Below, piece by piece: positions 13,301-25,300 of a stretch of DNA of 64,000 bases (the stretch's first letter is position 1; every line of letters starts with the position of its first letter). The translations under genes and the position numbers were made by a program. This DNA comes from Chiridota heheva (Eukaryota > Echinodermata > Holothuroidea > Apodida > Chiridotidae): the NCBI GenBank assembly GCA_020152595.1, contig JAIGNY010002230.1:1020001-1084000 (forward strand). Reading direction: 5' to 3'. A model generated the notes under the pieces. That model was not told where the DNA came from. It was given only the letters and a program-made list of their open reading frames with translations, and made no database searches.

Positions 13301-16300
13301 TCAAAACATGCTGTTGAATTTTTGTGCCACATCATTTTGCTATAAAAAGTTGAATACAATCTATGAAAAAATTACATTATAATTCTTGTCTCGTTCGGGA
13401 GATTTCTTTATGCACAAAATTTTGATACAGAATTGAACACAGAAATGTGTCAACTTTAAACATGAATAACTTGAGATGAGAATAAGATTTTGACTTGCTG
13501 ATTTTGGTAGTTGGTTAATATTTTTATCATATGAAATAAGGAATGTATCAGACTTTATGTTTCCTTTAATGCAGGCATCTTATTAGGTATTTTATCTGAG
13601 CTAAAGCTCAACGAAGTTGTGGTTATAAAATGGAAATTTTTTGTAAACATTTGTCTCCCGTTTATGAAATGTATCTAGTCAGAGGTTTTTGACCAAATAC
13701 TTTTGAAATTTGGCACTCTTGAAGAGCATGAAAATCTCCACACGGGGTGTATTTACTTTTTCATTTACTGTTTTGCATACCTGAAATAGAGTAAATTTCG
13801 TTTTTATGAAAATCTGCAGTCAAATCTGGAAAATATGTGCTGATGTGTAAATAATTGCCTACAGCTTACTATTTACACCAGGGAAATGATAAGAGAACAA
13901 GGAGGTACCACTTTGTTCTTACTACAGTGCACAATCTCCTCTGTTGTGTGGACAGCATGGAATGCTATTACTGTTAATTAACCTTGCTCGTTATCTTTGC
14001 CTGAGTGACTTGTCTTTATCGTTGCAATGTAAAGTACATTGCAAACTTAAAACGTTTTTTGCAGCTCTGAAGTTCCTTCAATCTAAGGTATAACAAATGA
14101 CAAAAAAAACGTATTGATTTATGAAACTTTTTTTCAAGTTGATATTTTATATTAAGTATTGTAATCTTCTGAAAAAGTAGGGGGCTGAAGCTTTCTCCTG
14201 GTAATTTGGAGGACGGTGACACCCCCTCCCCTCACCCCTCAATAAAAATATAACAAATTATGCAATTATCCTTCATTTGAGGAAATTTGACCCCCCAAAA
14301 AATGAAGATGCAACCTTACTAAGTGATATCTTTCAATTATCGTATGAATGATGAAAATATTTGTATTTATACAAATTATTGCTGGTGGGGCCTGAAGTGT
14401 ACTTCGTTGGATTCCATTGGGAAAGTCCCTAGAGTTCTATGAATTTTTATTTCAATTTCCACAGGTTTCTCCTTTTCTGGGGGTAATTTATTATTTTTAG
14501 CTAACACAAGTGTAGACAAGAGTCAATTGAATCTCTAAACAGCTTTGGTTTTGACATCAGCTGCCTCCAGCTGAATTTACTTATATTAATGGAAAATATC
14601 TTTGTCTTTTGGATTGGGGGTATGGCCTCATAAAAGAGACATGTGTGAAAGCCTTGCTTAATGTTTAGTTTCACCAAGGATGTGTTCGTACATCCTTGGT
14701 TTCACATCATATGATTGGCCATTTTCAGACAAACTAATTGAAAGAAAGGATATACAATGCTAGAGTATAATCAATGGGCTATTGCAAAGTATAAATTGCT
14801 TCTTGTAAAATACTATTAAATGATGGTAGACCATAAATATATATTTTTTTTATGCAAACTTGACTTGAAAATGGCAACTCTCTATTTCATCTTCCTTTGA
14901 TATCATCTTTACCACTCTTTGGAAAATTTTGTGATTTTTGTTCATCTTCTCCCGCAGAAATATTATGAAGCCTCTTTAGACAGGTCCAAGAAAGAAAGAG
15001 AGAACGATGAGAATTACTACAACGCCATCTCCGTGACAACCACATACAACCTTGCAAGACTCTACGAGTCCATGTTTCAATTCGACCGGGCGGAGACTTT
15101 GTACAAAGACATCTTAAAGGATCATCCTAACTATGTAGACTGTGAGTCAAAAGATTTGAAAGAACTAGTGACATCTAGGTCAACAGTAGATAGAACTATG
15201 TAGATTGGATTCAGAAGATTTAAAAAACTAGTGACATCTAGGTCAACAGTAGATAGAACTATGTAGATTGGATTCAGAAGATTTGAAAGAACTAGTGACA
15301 TCTAGGTCAGCAGTAGATAGAACTATGTAGACTGTGAGTCAGATGATTTGAAAGAACTAGTGACATCTAGGTCAACAGTAGATAGAACTATGTAGACTGT
15401 GAGTCAGATGAGTTGAAAGAACTAGTGACATCTAGGTCAACAGTAGATAGAACTATGTAGACTGTGAGTCAGAAGATTTGAAAGATCTAGTGACATCTAG
15501 GTCAACAGTAGATAGAACTATGTAGACTGTGAGTCAGAAGATTTAAAAGAACTAGTGACATCTAGGTCAACAGTAGATAGAACTATGTAGACTGTGAGTC
15601 AGATGATTTGAAAGAACTAGTGACATCTAGGTCAACAGTAGATAGAACTATGTAGACTGTGAGTCAGATGATTTGAAAGAACTAGTGACATCTAGGTCAA
15701 CAGTAGATAGAACTATGTAGACTGAGTCAGAAGATTTGAAAGATCTAGTGACATCTAGGTCAACAGTAGATAGAACTATGTAGACTGTGAGTCAGAAGAT
15801 TTAAAAGAACTAGTGACATCTAGGTCAACAGTAGATAGAACTATGTAGACTGTGAGTCAGATAGACTGTGAGTCAGAAGATTTAAAAGAACTAGTGACAT
15901 CTAGGTCAACAGTAGATAGAACTATGTAGACTGTGAGTCAGAAGATTTAAAAGAACTAGTGACATCTAGGTCAACAGTAGATAGAACTATGTAGACTGTG
16001 AGTCAGAAGATTTGAAAGATCTAGTGACATCTAGGTCAACAGTAGATAGAACTATGTAGACTGTGAGTCAGAAGATTTAAAAGAACTAGTGACATCTAGG
16101 TCAACAGTAGATAGAACTATGTAGACTGTGAGTCAGATAGACTGTGAGTCAGAAGATTTAAAAGAACTAGTGACATCTAGGTCAACAGTAGATAGAACTA
16201 TGTAGACTGTGAGTCAGAAGATTTAAAAGAACTAGTGACATCTAGGTCAACAGTAGATAGAACTATGTAGACTGTGAGTCAGAAGATTTGAAAGAACTAG

Positions 16301-19300
16301 TGACATCTAGGTCAACAGTAGATAGTCATTGCTAAATGCATCCAGGCCATTTGGCTCATAGGGCTGGTGCTTATCCTGGTTTCCATGGTGGACTGGATGC
16401 CAATCCATCAGAGGTTGACGTCCCAACAATTCTGGAACTCCTTTTGAAACAGTACTCTGTTCGGCCGGGATTCAAACTTAGTACTTCTTAGTAATCTTAG
16501 TAACCACTGAGCCACTCTATTCCCAACATTAGATAGAGTGTCTGAAAATCAGTCAAATTTGCCACAAATCCCACAAAAATTGGTTGATTATTGATAATTT
16601 TTTGGCTTCACCAATCAAGAAACTATGTAAATTAATTTGTTGTATATTTCTTCTAATTTCCAATACATTTTTCTCAATATCTTATCTTGTAGGTTACCTT
16701 CGATTAGGCTGCATGGCAAGGGACAGAGGTCAGATCTATGAAGCCTCTGATTGGTTCAAAGATGCGCTACAGATTAATCAGGTATGCTGATGTGTATTTA
16801 ATTTTAAAGGACTTATTAGGGTGTTTCAGCTGACATCACGAGGTCACGTGGCTTTGTTTACATCGCCATTTTGTCTGTCAAAATCACTCTTGTCTGCTGT
16901 ACACTTAATTAGACTTACATACGTTTGCATGTTGTTATATAAGATTATTTTTGCAAGATAATTATGCTGGAATCTTGCTGTGCCGTTGGTTGCACTAATA
17001 GATGTGTGCGGGGGAATAAAAAGACATTTTCTCGATTTCCATCTGATCCTGATCAACATTCAAAGTGTTTTCTGCTGGACGTCACATCGGCTTTCAACCT
17101 ACAGTAGGCCTTACACACAAGGACTTGTAGGGAGCACTTTATATTAGGTATGTAGGCTTTGTCTGAGTATAACGAACAAATTAGATGGCTTTAATGTTAA
17201 AGTTACTCTTCGTATGCCTGGTGTAAATATAACTTAAGGAAAATAAGAATACAAATCGGAAGCAAGCAAAAAAAGACTGCAATCAGTAAAATTCGCTGAA
17301 CTGGTACTGGTAGGTTAGCATGTAGTATGTTTGTTGTATGTGTGATGTGACTGAGCTGTGTGACGATGTGTGAAATGCAACGATGCCACTGCTCTGCAAA
17401 ATGGAGTTCAGTTGAGTGAGAGTCACGTGATGAAATCCCTCTATAAGCAGTTGTACCATGGGCCAATTGCTAGTTTGCTTTCATTCCAGGGTAGTACTGG
17501 CAACCTTTGTAGTTTGATTTGAAGTAGTAATACTAAGTAAAAATAAACTGTTCCTTCATTTGAAAGTTTCACATGAACACAGGGGAGATTATAATAAATA
17601 TTCCTTTTTTCTTTTTATTTAAAAAAGTTTTCTTAGCAGCATTGTATTTTGTGAAGATATTTTATGGTTTCCTCAGCATTGTAGCATTTGTAAAGATCAT
17701 GAAGAAATTCCTCTCTATAGGAAAATTGGACAAAATTGCCTGAAGCATCCAGACTGTCAATTTTACACTACACTGCACAAGCCACCAACTTGCCTGACCA
17801 GAATGCAATCCAATCCCCTGCTCATCATCCTCCCACATTCAACTTGTGCATGGGTGCATGCAATCCAATCCTCTTTTCTCTTCTACTTCCATGATTCATC
17901 ATCCTCATTCATTCACTTCTGCTTGGGTGCACTTTCAATATGTGGCCAGTACACACAACACTGTGACTGTGTATGGTCTTCATTACTGGAAGTTACATAC
18001 AGGCAGGTCTTAATGATAACAGAGAGGTTCTGTTTGTTGTGAGTGTAAACAAGCTGGTGATACCGGAAGTCAGGTTGGGGTATCATTATACTGGACTTTT
18101 ATATGAAAAGTCTGGTGTCAGGTACGAAAAGCTGTATAGAGAAACTTTTTGGCCTTTTTTGTGTGCTAACTTTTAATATTTGATATTCTTTCTTCATTGT
18201 CACAGTCAGACTCTTCCACTTAAAACAACAAACATATTCTTAAAGAGGTTAGATTCTTCATGATTGAATAAAAGTGGGTAGTTTATTGTTTGTCATTTAC
18301 CACTGGTATAAGAATGCTGACAAACAATTGACTGTCATTTACCACTGGTATAAGAATGCTGACAAACAATTAACTGTCGTTTGTCATTTACCACTGGTAT
18401 AAGAATGCTGACAAACAATTAACTGTCGTTTGTCATTTACCACTGGTATAAGAATGCTGACAAACAATTGACTGTCGTTTGTCATTTACCACTGGTATAA
18501 GAATGCTGATAAACAATTGACTGCTGTTTGTCATTTACCACTGGTATAAGAATGCTGACAAACAATTGGCTGTTTCTATCTGGGTCGCAAAGTGAAAACA
18601 CAAGGTTTTCACTTTGCTCTTTTTTTTTTTACAACTGTTCAGAAAACCTGGCAGAATCTGTGCCATATGAACCGCCATTTTAACATCCTCTTATATCGCC
18701 ACCCATTCTTTGTCTACTTTTCCTGAAAGCTCATTGAGGAGAAGGCATTCGACAGAAGTCTTACCTGATTCACTACATGCCATTCCATGGTTAACATACC
18801 TCTTTAAATTTGGTTGAATCCATGGAACATTCAATTTTAATAATGTGCTCAAAGAGTCTCCTATCTCATTGTGTTTTTGCTCTTTATTATATTTTGTCCA
18901 TAAAGGACCATCCAGATGCTTGGACCCTCATCGGAAACCTCCATTTAGCCAAACAGGAGTGGGGTCCTGGACAGAAGAAATTTGAAAGAATCCTAAAACA
19001 ACCTTCAACGGCAAATGACACATACTCCTTGGTTGCCCTCGCAACGTGTGGCTTCAAACTCTCTATCAACCCACGAGAGATAAAGAAAAGGTTTGTTTGT
19101 TTTATTATTTAGGTAGGGCAGGGCTTAGATTTAGAAATACTAGTTTTGGGAGCAGCTCTTTTTGCAAAAGAATGGAATTACAGAAAATATTTGTGAGGCT
19201 GTCCGTCTGTGACATGGTAGATTTCTGTATTTCTTACATGATGTAGCCCAAAATTTAAATTGCTTTTAAACCAACCAACTTGATTTTTAAGCAATCTGGT

Positions 19301-22300
19301 CAATGCTGCGTGGATCTGGTAGCATATATGACATAGTTAAGCAGTTTACCACCCAAATTTTGTTTCAAAAATCTCTACCTTTGAGTTCTTTGAAATTATT
19401 CAATAAGAAAACTTGATATGATATTATCTGATATGATATAATTTATTTTGATTTGGTTTGATAATAATTTGATACAATAAATTTTGCTTTCAGTATCATC
19501 AGTCAATCAATCGATAAAAAGAAATCTACTTTATTTTTGTTGGTTTTATCGTATGTTAAAGGATTAGTTCAGGGGTCATGCAAGTCTTATCTGAAATAAA
19601 AGCGCAGTTAAAAAGAAACAAAACGGTGAAGAAATAATTCAAAAATCTTATTCCGTTAAGGAGATAATTAAGTTTAAAGTTTGATATCATTTGTTAGAAA
19701 CGACTAAAATCAGACTAGTTGTGATTTCATAGCCTCAGATTCCTCAAAGTTTTTATTTATTCTATCAAATTTTGTCCTGTGATTTTGTGGCCTAAAAACC
19801 ATGGGATATGTTAAAAAAGTAGTAAAACTGAATCTAGGAAGGGTTATTATAATATACCACTTGAAGAAAGTTTGAGGAAAAATAATTTAAATAGTGAAAA
19901 AATTAAATAAACTTTCTTTAGAATACATAAAGACTGAGGATTCAGAGGCTGTGACATCACAACTAGTCTGATTTCAGTCGTTTCTACAGAAATGATACCA
20001 AACTCTTAACATCTCCTTAACGGAACTTAGATTCTTTAATGCTTTCTATACCATTTTATTTCTTTTAAAGTCCTCTTTCATATGAGATGGACATGTTTGA
20101 CCACTAAACTAATCCTTTAATGCTATTAAAGTGAAATTTTTGTTACTTTTTAGAACAAAAATTCAAAAATGGAGATTTGATTCATTCCAGGCATGTGGAT
20201 AGTGAACCTGCTGCACCTTGCATTGTGAACTCGGTCTATGATGACATCACCAAATTCACAACATTTTATTTATATCATCCTGGAGAATTTTGTCAAAATA
20301 ATCCTTTTGATTCTTCTCTTCAGGAAAAGCGCCATCAAGACAGAGCCTTAGCGATGTACAAACAGGTGCTCAGGAACGACAAGCGAAATCTGTTTGCAGC
20401 GAACGGCATCGGTGCCATTTTGGCGATGAAGGGGTACATCAGAGAGGCTCGGGATGTCTTCTCACAAGTAAGTCATGTGGTCTTGTTTTGAAAGTTATTT
20501 TGTACTTGGTTTGGTCTGCAGAACCTTTCAAATGTGAATTGGAAATTTCCTGAAAACCTATTTAACCCTTACTCCTACCAAGGCTTTAAGAAATGCGAGC
20601 CCAATTTTTGTAACTTTTTTTTTTTTCATATGCATTTTGACAACCTTTCTTTTATTTTCTTTCATTACAAGTTTGGTTGGAATGGAAGCTAAGATATTTA
20701 TCTTTTAAATATTGGACAAAAATATGCAAATTAAGCAATTTTTGGCTAAATTTGGTCCACAAATGGCCAATCTTTGCACAAGTATATCTTCTTGTCAATA
20801 CTGAAATCAGAGATTTGTGTTACATATTAAAATTCTTTATAAAATTTCCTTTCCGATTATGCTAATCTGGAATTTTTAGAAATACCAAAAATGATTTTAT
20901 TCAAATGTCCCCTGAAAATTGCAGCTGAAAAACTATAACGCATTAGTCACGATGAGACTTGAACCTGGTGCGCTCACGTGCTGACTGCATTCATATCCAC
21001 AACACCAGATGATCATTGAAAATGCTGTGGTGAAATTTAATTATTTTAAGAAAGGGTCCAAATAGAGGGGGTATGCCTGTATTTATAAATCAAATGGAAG
21101 AAAATTTCCCCCAGCAGTTGATTGGTTGGTTAACGAAGGGAAAATTCCCTCAGCATTGGATTGGTTGGTTAACATATGGAAAATTCCCCCAGCAGTTAAT
21201 TGATAGGTAACGAAGGGAAAATTCCCCAAGCAGTTGATTGGTTGGGTAACAAAAGGAAAATTTCCCCAGCAGTTGATTGGTTGGGTAACAAAGGGAAAAT
21301 TTCCCCAGCTGTTGTTTGATTGGGTAACGAAGGGAAAATTTCCCTAGCACTTGATTGGTTGGGTAATGAAGGGAAAATTCCCTTAGCGGTTGATTGGTTG
21401 GGTAACAAAGGGAAAATTCCCCCAGCAGTTGATTGGTTGGGTAAAGAAGGGAAAATTCCCCCAGCAGTTGATTGGTGTTCGACCACTAAAGTGAACCATT
21501 TATTTGGTTTTAAATCTCCTTTTGATTCTCCTACCAGGTTCGTGAAGCAACTGCAGACATGAGGGATGTCTGGCTAAATCTTGCCCATATCTACGTAGAA
21601 CAGAAACAATACCTTAGTGCTATTCAGATGGTGAGTTTTCCTTGGATAGCATTCATAGGTAATGACAGAGGGGAGAAACAAACGTCTCTGTGACTGCAAA
21701 TTTAGTATTTCCTAAAAAGTTTTCTTTAAAAGTCTAGTGACGTTAGCAGTTTTAACATATGATCAAGAAAATTACTTTCTGAGTAAAATGCCCTCTAAAT
21801 CTATAAAAAAAACCTTGTGTAGTTTTTTAGTTATGGTCAATCAACGTTTCAAGACTTTAGAATTCAGGTGAACTTTGTGACAGCTCAATATCCTTAAGTA
21901 ATACTTCAACAAAATGTGTTTTTCAATATTAACCAGTTATAAGTTTGATATCTTCTTTGCTGAGTACCTCTTGCCCTAGGGCACAGGTTCTTGATTAATT
22001 TTTTCCACAGGCCATCATTTCAAAACAGCCACAGGCCGCAGGCCAATTGCATGGCGAAACCAGCGTCACGTGACAAACAAAACCCGTCAAAACAATCGCT
22101 GAATACAAACAAACTTAAGGCGCGCACGATAAAAAAGATGTATGCCAGATGTAGGCGGTTCTTTTACAAGCCTTCCATTGACAAGTTGCGAGTCTGCCCA
22201 TTTTAAAGCGGAACTAAAGATAACATTTTGCTTGATAAGCCACGATGTTATAGTGCGCTTATCTGCCTAGAAAAACCTAAAATAAACGAGTATTTTGGGA

Positions 22301-25300
22301 TTTTTACCGATCTCATTAAGTTTTTTTTCCTGCTACAACTATTGTTCGTGGGCCAGAGTGGATTGTAAGAATCGCTGACTTAGGGGTATGATCATGTATT
22401 AAGATATCTGCATGGAATAAGATATTGCCCTCAAAATATCTTAGAGAGGATTGAAAAACAAAGGATTTATTAAAACAATTGAAGATGCGTTTATCTGTTC
22501 ATATCACAAATATTGCGCAATAACGCCAAAAATTGCTGTCAATTGGTCAGTTTGTAACTGGTTTTGGTGGGAGTATTTGCTGTATTAATGGTCCATTCTA
22601 TATTTTAAATTATTTAAGCTCAAGTTGCCTCTAGATGTCATCAGACTTTAAAACTAGAATGGTATATCTTGAGCAGAAGATGGGTTAAAGTTCAATCCAT
22701 ACTCGAGCCATAAAAGCCCATCCCCTGTGCTTATCCCCGGGTTGCTAGGCATAAGCGGACAAGAGTACATAAGATAATATAACATAACAAGATGACGAGC
22801 TAAGAAAGGTGAATCACCCCATAAAAAGCCTAAACTAACCCCATCACCACCACACAAAAAAAAAAAAAAAAATTAGTAAAGGACTTATCAATGTTGAATT
22901 TGAAATTGTAAACAGAATTAGAGCTAACTACCCACTCATGCAAATCATTCCACTCATTAACAACTCTTGGTGAAAAGCTAAAATGCGGAATATTTATGCG
23001 TGAGAACTCTTTGGTCAACTTCAAACTGTTACTACGTGTCACATGAGGATTAGCTGAAACATGCAAGAATTAACAGGAAGTCAAAGCATCACTACCAGAT
23101 AGGAATTTAAAAACCTGAATCATATCGCCACGTACTCTTCTCAACTCAAGCGTGGTCAAACCAAGATAGGACGCCAGTCCATCGCAGGTCAACTCCCCAG
23201 TAGTGCTGGTACTCATTTTACAACTGAGTGAACTGGAGCAAGCAGAGTGAAGTGTCTTGCTCAAGGACACAATGCAGTGCTCGCGACGAGAATCGAACCT
23301 GTTACTTTTCGCATAGGAGCATGACTCCTTGAACCCGGTACCTTTCGCATAGGAGCATGACTCCTTGAACCCGGTACCTTCCGCATAGGAGCATGACTCG
23401 TCGAACCCGGTACCTTCCGCATAGGAGCATGACTCCTCGAACTTGGTACCTTCCGCATAGCAGCATGACTGCCTCGAACCCGGTACCTCCTGCATAGGAG
23501 CATGACTCCTGGAACCAGGTACCTTCTGCATAGGAGCATGACTCCTTGAACCCGGTACCTTCCGCATAGGAGCATGACTCCTCGAACCCGGTGCCTTCCG
23601 CAAAGGAGCATGACTTGTCGAACCCGGTACCTTCCGCATAGGAGCATGACTCCTCGAACTCGGTACCTTCCGCATAGCAGCATGACTGCCTCGAACCCGG
23701 TACCTCCTGCATAGGAGCATGACTCCTGGAACCAGGTACCTTCTGCATAGGAGCATGACTCCTCGAACCCGGTACCTTCCGTATAGGAGCATGACTCCTC
23801 GAACCCGGTACCTTTCGTATAGGAGCATGACTCCTCGAACTCGGTACCTTCCGCTAGAGCTGTGACCGTTTAGCGTGTACACGCTACACGCTCGCAAATC
23901 TTGTTAACGTTTACTAAAAACTTCATTGCGTGTAATCGTTTTTCATACATCATACTGATAGTGTCTTGTGTTTAAAATCAATATTCATGATTCAAATCAC
24001 ATACACATTCGGCTGACAAAATTCCAATCAAATACTCTTTACAAACTGTAAACCCGATTAGCATAATCCTTTTTAAATGTGCGAATCACAAATGCGCAGT
24101 AATCACCAATGAATGGGGATATTATGCACTTTGAATTCGCCGAAATCTGAGTAATCTAACTTGTAAAATGCACCGCGAATGTGCAGCAGTAAACAGTGAA
24201 ACTAACAATAGGCCTAACGTTAGGCCATAAGGCTTTAAATCCCACGCAATCAAGGCCCGTTTTATCGACCAAAAAACACTTGAATCGTGACAAACAGTGC
24301 ATTTACATGTAAATATTACCTGATGAGTCAAATAAATTTTGCAAGAAAGAAAAAATATTGCATAATAAACAAACAGAAAAAGGTTTTAACAGAGCTGAAA
24401 TTCTGCATGCTTCGCAAAGATGGCGGCCATTTTTTCAAGAGGACTGATATTTCAGAACTTCCTGGTGGTGGTGGCGTAGTTTTGAAATGTTTTACGGCGA
24501 GGTATATCATAGGCCTAGTTTGCAAGATTTTCACAGAACTTTAAAAGCCGTAGCGAATAAGACAAAAAAGTTATGCGATGTTGAGTTTAAATGCCATTGA
24601 AAGGAAGTTATCTGTTCTTTCTAAATTGAAATACCATGCATATTTTTCATAAAAATGATGATTTATACTGTAGAAGTAAACTTTTTACGATTTGGAAAGC
24701 AAAACTCAGCGTCTATTTAGGCAATGCAGTCAGTACTTTTGCCATACTGGTTGCGCGATTTTTTTACTTCGCCTTGTAGTTTTAGAGCAATTTTGGCCCG
24801 TGTATTTTCAAAAATTACGGTACTAAACTCGTGTACACGATACACGCTCGCTTTTTTTGGCATGTACACGTTTACTAAAATCTCTAAACGTTCACAGCTC
24901 TACCTTCCGCACAGGAGCATGACTGCTCGAACCCGGTACCCTCTGCATAGGAGCATGACTTCTCAAACCCGGTACCTTCTGCATAGGAGCATGACTCCTC
25001 GAACCCGGTACCTTCTGCATAGGAGCATGACTCCTCGAACTCGATACCTTCTGCATAGGAGCATGACTCCTCGAACCGGGTATCTTCTGCACAGGAGTAT
25101 GACTCCTCGAACCGGGTACCTATCGCATAGAAGCTTGACTCCTCGAACCTGGTACCTTACGCAAAGGAGCATGACTCCTCGAACCTGGTACCTTCCGCAT
25201 AGGAGCATAACTCCTTAACTACTAAGCCACTGCACCTCTCTAAGAAGATGGATAAGGCACAGCTATTGCTCTTCCATACTCAAGAGCACTGTCTTATGAG

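Noticed and set aside
23070..25218. Large minus-strand (275, 148, 140 aa) and plus-strand (164 aa) frames rich in [23 protein letters not shown] or [12 protein letters not shown]
   Set aside because: The 36-bp unit is a multiple of three, so frames stay open in several phases. The source is a SINE-derived minisatellite, not a protein gene.
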